IMG/VR virus record: IMGVR_UViG_3300034106_001119
Location: 1-29,566 of that record
DNA length: 29,566 bases
From: a virus
Direction: 5' to 3' (one strand)
The notes under the pieces are model-generated. The model ran no database searches, was not told the DNA's origin, and worked only from the letters and a program-made list of their open reading frames with translations. A program made the translations under genes and the position numbers. Positions 16,358 through 22,661 of this stretch are shown in pieces. Each line of letters opens with the position of its first letter. Within the stretch, counting starts at the first letter, position 1.

Positions 16358-16368
16358 TGTTCTTCTCC
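16344..16368. repeat. Duplicated RBS/start segment, copy 1
   Basis: This contains ATCTCAACTGCCA (16344-16356) and TTCTTCTCC (16360-16368). On the coding strand it is the Shine-Dalgarno and the first codons of the winged-helix gene. The partner copy at 16972-16997 lies one gene length upstream in the reading direction. Confidence 0.82.
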
Positions 16369-16985
16369 TATTCTTTTTCTATCTTAAAATTACCCGAAAC
16401 TGAAACGCGCACGCAGTTACTTTTAAATGGTGCTACTAAATGCCGTAACTTCGACGGAAATATAAACAAATCTGTTTCTTCTGGTAAAAAAACATGAGAT
16501 GTAATAAAAGTATCTGCTTCTTCTCCATAAAAAAATTCTATACAACCCGGTCTTATGTTAGGAGTGGAAGATTCAAATAGTTTTTTATTTTCTTCTCTTA
16601 AAACTTCTGGAATTTTTAAATACAAAACAAAACTTATGTCATGGTTATGGGTGTGTTTAGGGTTATAGTCTCCCTTTTTCATAAAGTTTATCCACAAACT
16701 ATCCAAACTTATTTTAGTAACTTCTTTTTCTAAATACTGTTTATACCAATGTGCCCCAGATTTTAAGTACCTATCTAAATAAGGCGCCATTTTATTAACG
16801 AACCACTCCTTATCTTTTTCAAGGTATTTGTATTCCTCATCTATGTGTCCGGCTAAACTTTTATTAAATTTAACGTTAGTATTTTTTGATCTCTTAAGCA
16901 GTTCACTACAAAAATCTTTATCTACTTTTGTTTTCCATAAAAATGGCCCCCAATAGTAAAAAGTTTCATCAATCTCAACTGCCAT
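16368..16985 (-). CDS. 2OG-Fe(II) oxygenase-like protein, 205 aa
   Basis: This resembles putative 2OG-Fe(II) dioxygenases of the 2OG-FeII_Oxy_5 type common in environmental phages. LWINFMKKGDYNPKHTHNHDISFVLYL (residues 97-123) contains H111, H113, H115 and D116 around the first iron-ligand site, and SKLRHLVAPF near 182 provides the distal His. The usual following Arg may be in SNCVRVSVSGNF. Substrates in phages are mostly unknown; nucleotide, protein or small-molecule hydroxylation are all possible. The gene is visibly richer in A and T than its neighbours and is bounded by duplicated start sequences, so recent acquisition is likely. Its ATG shares one base with the previous TAA, and its TAG runs into the next Shine-Dalgarno. 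Confidence 0.82.
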   Translation of the reverse strand: MAVEIDETFYYWGPFLWKTKVDKDFCSELLKRSKNTNVKFNKSLAGHIDEEYKYLEKDKEWFVNKMAPYLDRYLKSGAHWYKQYLEKEVTKISLDSLWINFMKKGDYNPKHTHNHDISFVLYLKIPEVLREENKKLFESSTPNIRPGCIEFFYGEEADTFITSHVFLPEETDLFIFPSKLRHLVAPFKSNCVRVSVSGNFKIEKE

Positions 16986-16997
16986 TACTTCTTCTCC
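16972..16997. repeat. Duplicated RBS/start segment, copy 2
   Basis: This contains the same ATCTCAACTGCCA (16972-16984) and TTCTTCTCC (16989-16997). On the coding strand it forms the Shine-Dalgarno and first codons (MAVEI) of the 2OG oxygenase gene. The two copies delimit almost exactly one gene. Confidence 0.82.
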
Positions 16998-17182
16998 TTT
17001 GATTGATACTTTTTGTTCTGCTCACCCACCCATAGGGCGGCACACGCCACCTCCATTGCTTCGCTTGGCGGGTTTATTTTTAAAGCGTTCTTGCACCCAT
17101 CCTCTAACCCAATCTTATAGCCACTACTCCACCCGACCCATAGAAAGAATACGATCAAAGCAAATAGGGCGAATAATTTCAA
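16985..17182 (-). CDS. Small membrane protein, 65 aa
   Basis: I chose the TTG at 17182 because it overlaps the upstream stop (TTGA) and has AGGAG 8 bases before it. An upstream extension in this frame would overlap the 52-residue gene. Residues 2-17 (KLFALFALIVFFLWVG) are a transmembrane helix or uncleaved signal anchor. The rest is a small soluble tail with two Cys (DGCKNAL and EVACAAL), perhaps disulfide-linked outside the cytoplasm, ending in a Lys-rich C-terminus. Function unknown. Similar single-pass proteins in phages act at the host membrane. Confidence 0.68.
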   Translation of the reverse strand: MKLFALFALIVFFLWVGWSSGYKIGLEDGCKNALKINPPSEAMEVACAALWVGEQNKKYQSKEKK

Positions 17183-17337
17183 GAGTTCTTCTCCTTTAGT
17201 TTGGCTTCGACTTTTTGAAACAGCGTTACATACCATCCACGCTCATTCCATATGTCTTCCATCTCCTCATCCGTCAGCCCAACCCAAGGCTTCTTGTAAA
17301 CCTGCGTGTCGTCGTCCTCGTCTTCTTTGTCTCTCAT
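17179..17337 (-). CDS. Small acidic phage protein (WVGLTDEE motif), 52 aa
   Basis: This short gene lies in the gap after the glycosyltransferase and overlaps its stop by the ATGA arrangement. The product starts MRDKEDEDDDTQVYKKPWVGLTDEEMED and ends with a charged helix (FQKVEAKLKEKN). The PWVGLTDEE segment is, from memory, a recurring feature of short proteins in environmental and prophage genomes, function unknown. Tight coupling on both sides and a coherent amphipathic C-terminal helix support expression. Confidence 0.75.
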   Translation of the reverse strand: MRDKEDEDDDTQVYKKPWVGLTDEEMEDIWNERGWYVTLFQKVEAKLKEKNS

Positions 17338-18116
17338 TTTAGATTGCCTCCCGATTTAAGAATGTCACCCCCGTACACATACGTACCAACGTGTTCTAAT
17401 TTGATAAATGGGTTAGCGTAGATCTTGCCACCGTGCTTACGCCACAGATCACAGAAGTGGTAGTCCTCGGATAACAACGCACCCGTATCGTCAATGCTCG
17501 TAGCAAAGAACTCATGTGTTAACGGCTTAATGTACTCACCGTTTTCTTTGTGTGTGGACACCCGATAAGTGGGTACGTGTGGCATGAGATCTTCAAACAC
17601 CTTGCGCTTGATCAGCATGAACCCTGTACCACCGTGGCGTACTTCAATAACCCCATCATCATCAGACTCTTGCTTTTGTCCTGTCATGTTAAACACAAAC
17701 GCACCGCCATAATCTTGCAGGCTTTCCTTACCTAACTTAGCCGCTTTACTAATTTGTTTCCAATCAACTTCTTTCTTGGGATAGATGCCGCATGTAATAT
17801 CTCGGTCAGCCGCCATCAATGTTGCTACTGCCTGTCCGTCAAACGAAATGTCTGCGTCAATAAACATTAGGTAGTCCATACCCTTTTCAAGGAACAACCT
17901 TGCTAACTCATTACGGGCACGGGTAATCAGGCTCTCGTTCATCATCTGCGCCCAGTACACGGGCACACCTACTGACTTCATTTTGTTTATTGTCCCAAGC
18001 AAACCCGCTACATAATGACCTGTGCACATCCCGCCATACATCGGCGTAGCGATCATCAATGATGGGCGATTTTGTTTTTGTTCTTGGGGCAACGACGTTT
18101 CAGTCCAATCAGTCAT
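17334..18116 (-). CDS. Glycosyltransferase-like protein (GT-A), 260 aa
   Basis: The protein has a GT-A-like layout: a first strand SLMIATPMYGGMC (residues 19-31), RARNELARLFLEKGMDYLMFIDADISF with a DxD motif (D87, D89) for metal and nucleotide-sugar binding, then GGTGFMLIKRKVFEDL and a late acidic-aromatic stretch (LLSEDYHFCDLWRKHGGKIYANP). It probably transfers a sugar, but the acceptor (DNA base, virion protein or host glycan) cannot be read. The upstream gene encodes a class I methyltransferase-like protein overlapping by four bases, so the two probably act on the same pathway. Such pairs recur in environmental phages. Confidence 0.78.
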   Translation of the reverse strand: MTDWTETSLPQEQKQNRPSLMIATPMYGGMCTGHYVAGLLGTINKMKSVGVPVYWAQMMNESLITRARNELARLFLEKGMDYLMFIDADISFDGQAVATLMAADRDITCGIYPKKEVDWKQISKAAKLGKESLQDYGGAFVFNMTGQKQESDDDGVIEVRHGGTGFMLIKRKVFEDLMPHVPTYRVSTHKENGEYIKPLTHEFFATSIDDTGALLSEDYHFCDLWRKHGGKIYANPFIKLEHVGTYVYGGDILKSGGNLK

Positions 18117-18700
18117 ACTTTCCTCACTATAAGTTGATACCCGGAATAGGCAATATTTAATTCATCCTCAAACATATTTACAAACGCATCTACCGCAACC
18201 TTTGGGCGTTGCAACAAAGTAAATCCTTGGGGCTTCCACAAGTAGTCATCAAAGACCATGAAGCCTTTTGATTTCAACAAAGGCCAAGCCATACACGCAT
18301 CTGTCAGTACATCCTTGGCTAGGTGTGACCCATCAATGTAGATAAATTCAAACTGTTTTTTGTGGGCAAGCAATCCAGCCAATCCTTCAACAGACGTACC
18401 TCTGAGCGACACTACGGCACGGTTAGGAAACTTGCTGCGAACTAAAGTAATGTTTTGTTGAAACCGTAACTCAGCCCCATCCATTTCGCCATTGACATGC
18501 TCAGACCCACCTTCCCATGTGTCAATACAGTAGATCTCACCACCGTCCTCCATCAGGTTCTCGATAGTCCATACGGCAGACCGCCCCTCGAATGAACCAA
18601 TCTCTAAGAAATTTTTACGCTCCGATAGATGCGGGATCAACTGCGACCATACTTGGGGTGCCCAGTTAAACCAATCCTTTGTGTATTGGTAGTCACTCAT
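18113..18700 (-). CDS. Class I SAM-dependent methyltransferase-like, 195 aa
   Basis: The Rossmann pattern of a small-molecule-type methyltransferase (Methyltransf_24-like) is visible: NFLEIGSFEGRSAVWTIENL (motif I, about residues 29-48), GEIYCIDTWEGG (acidic residue after strand 2), and FIYIDGSHLAKDVLTDACMAWPLLKSKGFMVFDDYLW (about 118-154). DGSH is typical of the family. It probably methylates a sugar or other small substrate, perhaps one joined to the product of the adjacent glycosyltransferase. It overlaps its neighbours on both sides by the ATGA arrangement. The substrate is unknown, and FkbM-like relatives are an alternative. Confidence 0.75.
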   Translation of the reverse strand: MSDYQYTKDWFNWAPQVWSQLIPHLSERKNFLEIGSFEGRSAVWTIENLMEDGGEIYCIDTWEGGSEHVNGEMDGAELRFQQNITLVRSKFPNRAVVSLRGTSVEGLAGLLAHKKQFEFIYIDGSHLAKDVLTDACMAWPLLKSKGFMVFDDYLWKPQGFTLLQRPKVAVDAFVNMFEDELNIAYSGYQLIVRKV

Positions 18701-19170
18701 GCAACACCCCTATATGTTGTGTTCATCAACTCCTCATATGAGAACTTTTTACCCAACGCTTGTATCACATCTATCTGTTCTTTGGAATGTTTGATTAACT
18801 TGTTATCAAATACAAACGCATGTTTCGGCATTGTTATTCGGCGGTAAACAAAGTCACGCCCCTGTGGTGTCAGACGCCACAACCCTGAACCACGCTTATC
18901 TTCATCTATACCTTTAGGTTTGGCTTCTAGCAATCCCCAATGGTGTAGGGTAGCCATCGCTTTGGAGCGCAGTATCCATTTAGGGGCTTTACCTAAATCC
19001 ACCCAAGCATTCTTGCGAAAGTTTTTAAGCATCCAGATCATGCCTCGTGTTTGCGTGCTATTAATCTGATACCCATTGATCTTGCCCCACCTACGACAAC
19101 AAGGGCATTTACCACCATCTCCTCGTATAATCTTCTGAAAATCTGACCGTGCTTCTGCAAGCGTTTTCAT
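18697..19170 (-). CDS. Zinc-finger/winged-helix-like protein, 157 aa
   Basis: I chose the ATG at 19170 because GGAG lies 6 bases before it; longer starts lack this. Near the N-terminus, GGKCPCCRRWGKI carries a CPCC knuckle but no second Cys pair nearby, so metal binding is possible rather than certain. The middle (ILRSKAMATLHHWGLLEAK and GSGLWRLTPQGRDFVYR) is a winged-helix-like pattern: recognition helix followed by a beta hairpin. A C-terminal helix (KEQIDVIQALGKKFSYEELMN) follows. It is likely nucleic-acid binding, role unknown. Coupled by ATGA to the methyltransferase gene. Confidence 0.7.
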   Translation of the reverse strand: MKTLAEARSDFQKIIRGDGGKCPCCRRWGKINGYQINSTQTRGMIWMLKNFRKNAWVDLGKAPKWILRSKAMATLHHWGLLEAKPKGIDEDKRGSGLWRLTPQGRDFVYRRITMPKHAFVFDNKLIKHSKEQIDVIQALGKKFSYEELMNTTYRGVA

Positions 19171-19183
19171 TACCTTCTCCTCT

Positions 19184-19399
19184 TTAAAACGGCGCTTCCT
19201 CAAACTCCGAGAACTTTATCTTGCGGACTTTGGTTTGTTTCTTCATCCATTTGGCGATTAACTTTCTTTCTTTTTCGGTCTTAAAAGGCCAAGCCATACG
19301 CATTGAATCAATAGGCAAATCAGCCGCATCAAGATACTGATGCTCAGACTTAACTAATTGATTGACCATACACCAATCAATAGAAGTTTCTTCACTCAT
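19184..19399 (-). CDS. Small charged protein, 71 aa
   Basis: The ATG at 19399 lies 5 bases after the previous stop, without a clear Shine-Dalgarno, so reinitiation is likely. The product is MSEETSIDWCMVNQL followed by a basic second half (FKTEKERKLIAKWMKKQTKVRKIKFSEFEE). It has an amphipathic basic helix but no recognised domain. It lies between small genes downstream of the DNA polymerase and upstream of the zinc-finger protein. Function unknown. Confidence 0.6.
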   Translation of the reverse strand: MSEETSIDWCMVNQLVKSEHQYLDAADLPIDSMRMAWPFKTEKERKLIAKWMKKQTKVRKIKFSEFEEAPF

Positions 19400-19404
19400 T
19401 TTTA

Positions 19405-19575
19405 CTATTTAATATGGCTATTGACTGCGGCCTTCATCATACGCAGTTCAACAATAATGTCATCAATTGTTGTGGCTGCTTTGGCATACTTATTAATCTT
19501 TAATAGTTCTCCCACTTCCCTTAAAAGTTTCTTGGCTTCAAGTTCGTAAGGTGCGTAATCAAGCGGTGCTTTCAT
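19405..19575 (-). CDS. Small helical protein, 56 aa
   Basis: I found this by reading the gap after the 102-residue gene. The ATG overlaps that stop by the ATGA arrangement and the TAG ends 5 bases before the next ATG. The product, starting MKAPLDYAPYELEAKKLLREV, is largely helical with hydrophobic heptads (VGELLKINKYAKAATTIDDIIVELRMMKAAV), compatible with a helical hairpin or coiled coil. No family is recognised. Confidence 0.62.
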   Translation of the reverse strand: MKAPLDYAPYELEAKKLLREVGELLKINKYAKAATTIDDIIVELRMMKAAVNSHIK

Positions 19576-19880
19576 TTCATAAGTTCCTTCAGTTGTTGAG
19601 ATCTAAATTCTTGAAACGCCATTTGTAACTGCTCGTGGTTTTTAAATTCTTCTCTGCTGTTTTCTTCGCCGTACAGCAGTTCAGCCATAACCTCTTTGTG
19701 CATCTGATTTAATTGTAACTCGCCGTATTTTTCATTCAGTATCTTTTTGTCCTCCGGGTTTACGTACTCCATGTATTTTTCAATAATTCGTTCCCATTTA
19801 GGATGGCGAGAATGCCCCTTCACAAACTCGTCAGGGTTACTCTCCATGCGCTTCATTAATAGTTTAATAGCGACATGCAT
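19572..19880 (-). CDS. KRMESNPDEF-family protein, 102 aa
   Basis: I chose the ATG at 19880, which has GGAG 7 bases upstream inside the end of the polymerase gene. A TTG one codon earlier is also open. Near the N-terminus the product has IKLLMKRMESNPDEF followed by an acidic helical body. The 111-residue protein on the other side of the polymerase gene contains KLLLKRMESNPDEF, so the two are paralogues sharing a short N-terminal motif and placed on either side of polA. They could be polymerase or nuclease partners, but this is inference. The C-terminus (FQEFRSQQLKELMK) is a charged helix. Confidence 0.68.
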   Translation of the reverse strand: MHVAIKLLMKRMESNPDEFVKGHSRHPKWERIIEKYMEYVNPEDKKILNEKYGELQLNQMHKEVMAELLYGEENSREEFKNHEQLQMAFQEFRSQQLKELMK

Positions 19881-21706
19881 CAACAGTCTCCATAAGTTTT
19901 ACCAATACCCGCTTCGCAATTTAAGGGTAAGTCTAGCGCCCACTTAGGACGCATTTTCATACACATTTCAACGTACTCCTTGCCTGTCTGCGCCTCATGT
20001 TCAGGGACTACGCAACCAATGGCGTCGTGTACCGTCATGGCTACCTTGTACTTCTTGGCTACCCGTAACATCTGCTCTCCGATGACAATCCGGGCTAGTG
20101 CTTGACATACATTCTCAATTACTTTCCCGCCGTATATGCGGTTCGGAATGACTGCTTTACCTTTCTTGGTATCGTAGACCAATTCTTCCTTACCTTGGTC
20201 GTTGACCCAACGCCGTAGGTTCGGGTACTTGATAAATAGATTGTTCGGCAACCGAATGCCCTTAGAACCTTCCACCGCCAAAACTCCTTCTCGCCCAAGG
20301 ATGGCAGTCTGTTCATTGGCAATCGCCACAAGCGCATCACCTGCTTGGCGCCAAAGTTGCGGGATTCGCGGGTATGTTTCACGGTAGACCCGGATGATTC
20401 GTTGACACTCTTCTTGGGGGAGATCAACGCCAAAGACCTTAAGTTGATTTTTAAACTTAACCGGTCCCATTCCGTAGCCTGCCCCAAGGATAGTCGTTTT
20501 ACCAACAAATCTTTCTTCCTTTGTAACCTCACTCTCAGCCTTACCGTAAATTGCCGACGCCATGATCTTGTAAACATCCTCACCCCTTTCAAACGCATCA
20601 ACCAAATCATTCTGCTCGGCCAGCCACGCTAAAGTTCTTGCCTCTATTTGAGAAGAGTCAGAGTCAATAAACATATACCCCTGTGGCGCAAAGATTGCAT
20701 TCTTGAGAGGCGATGTCCGTGGTAGGTTCTGCATGTTTACTTTGTCGTCACCACCCCACCGCCCCGTGTGTGCCGCATAGTAGCGTAGGGGTATGGGTAA
20801 TTTGCCTCTTCCTGCTATGGTAATAAATCGTTCGGTGCGGGTTTCTTCAATTGTGGACTTAACGCCAAGCCGTGCCGCAGTTATCGCTTGCACTTTTATG
20901 TCCTCATGCTCCAGTAACGCTTTAAATTCTTCGTCCGTTTTAGAAAAAGCGTATGTCTCTTTACCCGTGGTCGGGCTTATTTTTATGGGTGGTTCGACCC
21001 CTAACGCTCTTAACGTACCCGCAAACTTAACATTAGACATCAACTGATCTTTGTCTACCATCGTTACGGCGTTTAGTAAATCTTCTTTGCGGTTGCGTAC
21101 TTCAGCCAAGTGATTCTTTAGCCTAGTAACGTCCAACTCCAGTACGGGTTCCGTGAACATCCGTATGGTCAGGTCGATTAGGTTTAGTTCGCTAGTGGGA
21201 AAGCCTCCTACCAAGCATTCAAAAAGGCGGTAGGTCAAGTCCACATCGTTAATACAGTAGAGGCTGTACCGATGCAGTTCGGTGCTATCAAAGTCGATGC
21301 GCCTCTTACCCATTGCATCTAATACTTCCGTTCCCTTTTCTCCAAGGGAGTAATGTTGGACAAGCGCGGCGAGACTTGCACTAACCTCTGTCCCGTGGAT
21401 AGCCCTAGACATTGAGAGAGTATCCGCAATCTTTTTAGGGCGTAAATTAAAGTGCCAATTAAGGATCGCAAAATCAAAAACGGCATTATGAGCGAGACCA
21501 ATAGAATTATCCCAATCGTACCCGCGCAGAAACTTTGCGGTGTCAGCCTTTGTGCCTGAGAACCATACAGTCTTTTCATTATCTACCTTTACGGCTACGC
21601 CGATAACTTCAAAATCGGGGGATCGAATGTATTCTTCAGTCGTCATCTTTGACAGACTAAACTCACGCGAGTAAAAAGTTTCAAAGTCTATTGTTATTAT
21701 TCTCAT
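19880..21706 (-). CDS. polA: Family A DNA polymerase with 3'-5' exonuclease, 608 aa
   Basis: This is the replicative DNA polymerase of the phage. The N-terminal DnaQ-like exonuclease shows IDFETF (D7, E9), LAHNAVFD (D78) and YCINDVDLTYR near 155. Polymerase motif A is DSSQIEAR, with D350 as metal ligand; motif B is GKTTILGAGYGMG near 405; motif C is MTVHDAIG with H560-D561. The length fits short phage family A polymerases lacking the 5' nuclease domain. The start has no strong Shine-Dalgarno but overlaps the stop of a possible 9-codon leader ORF. VRR-NUC and helicase genes share the operon. Confidence 0.93.
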   Translation of the reverse strand: MRIITIDFETFYSREFSLSKMTTEEYIRSPDFEVIGVAVKVDNEKTVWFSGTKADTAKFLRGYDWDNSIGLAHNAVFDFAILNWHFNLRPKKIADTLSMSRAIHGTEVSASLAALVQHYSLGEKGTEVLDAMGKRRIDFDSTELHRYSLYCINDVDLTYRLFECLVGGFPTSELNLIDLTIRMFTEPVLELDVTRLKNHLAEVRNRKEDLLNAVTMVDKDQLMSNVKFAGTLRALGVEPPIKISPTTGKETYAFSKTDEEFKALLEHEDIKVQAITAARLGVKSTIEETRTERFITIAGRGKLPIPLRYYAAHTGRWGGDDKVNMQNLPRTSPLKNAIFAPQGYMFIDSDSSQIEARTLAWLAEQNDLVDAFERGEDVYKIMASAIYGKAESEVTKEERFVGKTTILGAGYGMGPVKFKNQLKVFGVDLPQEECQRIIRVYRETYPRIPQLWRQAGDALVAIANEQTAILGREGVLAVEGSKGIRLPNNLFIKYPNLRRWVNDQGKEELVYDTKKGKAVIPNRIYGGKVIENVCQALARIVIGEQMLRVAKKYKVAMTVHDAIGCVVPEHEAQTGKEYVEMCMKMRPKWALDLPLNCEAGIGKTYGDC

Positions 21707-21732
21707 GGGGCTTTCACTAACTGGTTGTCCAC
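21703..21732 (-). CDS. Possible 9-residue leader ORF before polA
   Basis: A GTG at 21732 preceded by AAAGG opens a 9-codon frame (MDNQLVKAP) whose TGA overlaps the polymerase ATG. The polymerase start has no good ribosome-binding site of its own, so coupling through this mini-ORF is plausible. Expression is unproven. Confidence 0.25.
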   Translation of the reverse strand: MDNQLVKAP

Positions 21733-21736
21733 TTTT

Positions 21737-22072
21737 CTACCTTTGGTCACTATCATCATCCACCCTAAGTATTCGCTTCATGAAGTTTGTATGTAGGTTT
21801 TGCTTCGATGTTTCTTTAAACTTTTCCCACACAAATTCGCATTCGTCATCACTAAGCATCACTAGCGTCCGGGGGTCACCATCATGCAAACGGGTGTATA
21901 GCATATTTAAGTAGTCTGCCCATCGTCCACCTTTCAACAAGTGAAACTCATCAGGGTTTGACTCCATACGCTTAAGCAACAACTTATTTGCTTCGCATAA
22001 ACTTTCGGCTATAAACTTTCGATCCTCTAACTTCTTCACTAACTTAGAATTCTTGGCGATTGTCTTTGTCAT
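21737..22072 (-). CDS. KRMESNPDEF-family protein, 111 aa
   Basis: The ATG overlaps the VRR-NUC stop by the ATGA arrangement. The N-terminal basic helix (KNSKLVKKLEDRKFIAESLCEANKLLLKRMESNPDEF, residues about 7-43) ends in the motif shared with the 102-residue protein after polA. The body is mixed helical and acidic (LVMLSDDECEFVWEKFKE). No catalytic motif is visible. The placement between a VRR nuclease and the DNA polymerase suggests a DNA-replication accessory role, but this is only context. Confidence 0.66.
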   Translation of the reverse strand: MTKTIAKNSKLVKKLEDRKFIAESLCEANKLLLKRMESNPDEFHLLKGGRWADYLNMLYTRLHDGDPRTLVMLSDDECEFVWEKFKETSKQNLHTNFMKRILRVDDDSDQR

Positions 22073-22371
22073 TCATACTCCTTCAAGATACGCACCACAC
22101 TTGCTACTCCCTCTATGTTTAACTCGTTAACTACAAGCGCCGAACCACCCGCATCAGCGATGGCTTTCAGTTCGCGTTGTTGTAGTACCGTGGGTTTGTT
22201 GTCCCCTGCCTTGCACTCGATGGCTAGGAACCTACCGTTGACACAACAGATGATGTCGGGCACTCCGCTTCTGCCCATGCCGTAGGTTGCGGGGAAGAAG
22301 TAATAGACCCCGTTATCCTTGAGGATCCTCACTACCTTATCTTTAACTTTCTTCTCGGGTGTTTGTGCCAT
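22069..22371 (-). CDS. VRR-NUC nuclease, 100 aa
   Basis: This has the VRR-NUC fold pattern of the PD-(D/E)XK superfamily: an N-terminal helix (EKKVKDKVVRILKDNG), MGRSGVPDIICCVNGRFLAIECKAG with the catalytic Asp and the E-x-K pair, then QQRELKAIADAGGSALVV. Stand-alone phage VRR-NUC proteins resolve or cleave branched DNA. I chose the ATG at 22371 (MAQTPEKK). The alternative GTG at 22431 would place the terminator hairpin inside the coding region. The promoter -10 lies only 7 bases before this ATG, so the mRNA would be leaderless or nearly so, and indeed no Shine-Dalgarno is present. First gene of operon 2, coupled by ATGA to the next. Confidence 0.85.
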   Translation of the reverse strand: MAQTPEKKVKDKVVRILKDNGVYYFFPATYGMGRSGVPDIICCVNGRFLAIECKAGDNKPTVLQQRELKAIADAGGSALVVNELNIEGVASVVRILKEYE

Positions 22372-22409
22372 AGCGAAAAGTATAGCACAGATTGTCAAAG
22401 GTTTGACAA
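22372..22409 (-). promoter_or_regulatory. Operon 2 promoter with palindromic operator
   Basis: On the minus strand, extended -10 TGC-TATACT (TATACT at 22384-22379) predicts a start at about 22,372, next to the VRR-NUC ATG. The palindrome TTGTCAAA-GG-TTTGACAA (22392-22409) covers the -35 zone. A -35 TTGTCA would need a 19-base spacer, so activity may rely on the extended -10. The arms resemble those of the palindrome in the promoter near 13,080. Confidence 0.72.
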
Positions 22410-22415
22410 GCGCAG

Positions 22416-22444
22416 AAAATAAAAAAGCCACCCGAAGGTGGCTT
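22416..22444 (-). terminator. Operon 1 intrinsic terminator (UUCG tetraloop)
   Basis: Read on the minus strand, AAGCCACC (22444-22437), loop TTCG and GGTGGCTT (22432-22425) form an 8-bp stem followed by a T-tract interrupted once (TTTTTTATTTT in total). It is a strong canonical terminator with the very stable C(UUCG)G loop, 31 bases after the stop of the last operon 1 gene. Confidence 0.9.
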
Positions 22445-22466
22445 AGTGAAACTACTTAGATACAGC

Positions 22467-22479
22467 CTAACAATGTTAG
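22467..22479. repeat. CTAACANTGTTAG palindrome, copy 1
   Basis: Exact CTAACAATGTTAG, extended to 15 bp by flanking C and G. It contains the TAA stop codon of the ribbon-helix-helix-like gene, just before the operon 1 terminator. Confidence 0.92.
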
Positions 22480-22661
22480 GGGTCGGTCTTAATTTGTTTT
22501 TCTTGTGCGTAGATGGTTAGCACCTCGCGCATAGACCCTGTGTAGTTTGGTTGCTCTTTGTAAAACTCTACTACCCATGCGGGTAATCTTAAGTTTATGT
22601 GTACTAACGCAGGCTTAATACCTTTTCCCCTGCCGCCACGCTTAACTTGTTCTTCCATCAT
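22476..22661 (-). CDS. Ribbon-helix-helix-like protein, 61 aa
   Basis: This is a small basic protein. A Lys/Arg/Gly-rich N-terminus (residues 1-18) precedes VHINLRLPAWVVEFYKEQPN, a beta-strand and first helix, then TGSMREVLTIYAQEKQ, a second helix. This spacing matches CopG/Arc or BrnA-antitoxin-type ribbon-helix-helix proteins, which bind short palindromic DNA as dimers. It is the last gene of operon 1, overlaps the 307-residue gene by four bases (ATGA), and its stop codon lies in a copy of the 13-bp palindrome. It is a candidate regulator of this operon, or an antitoxin-like protein without a visible toxin partner. The start could be either of two adjacent ATG codons. Confidence 0.72.
   Translation of the reverse strand: MMEEQVKRGGRGKGIKPALVHINLRLPAWVVEFYKEQPNYTGSMREVLTIYAQEKQIKTDP

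Noticed and set aside
15967-16497. 176-codon open frame on the + strand
   Set aside because: It lies antisense to four tightly coupled minus-strand genes with clear domains. The composition is low-quality (Ser/Leu/Arg rich) and it has no promoter or ribosome-binding context.
20119-20610. 163-codon open frame on the minus strand
   Set aside because: It is a second frame inside polA covering polymerase motifs B to C, rich in Arg, Trp and Leu. It is a shadow of the real gene.
22372-22431. N-terminal extension of the VRR-NUC protein from a GTG at 22431
   Set aside because: It would run through the terminator hairpin and the promoter. The peptide looks like a signal sequence only because the DNA is T-rich.
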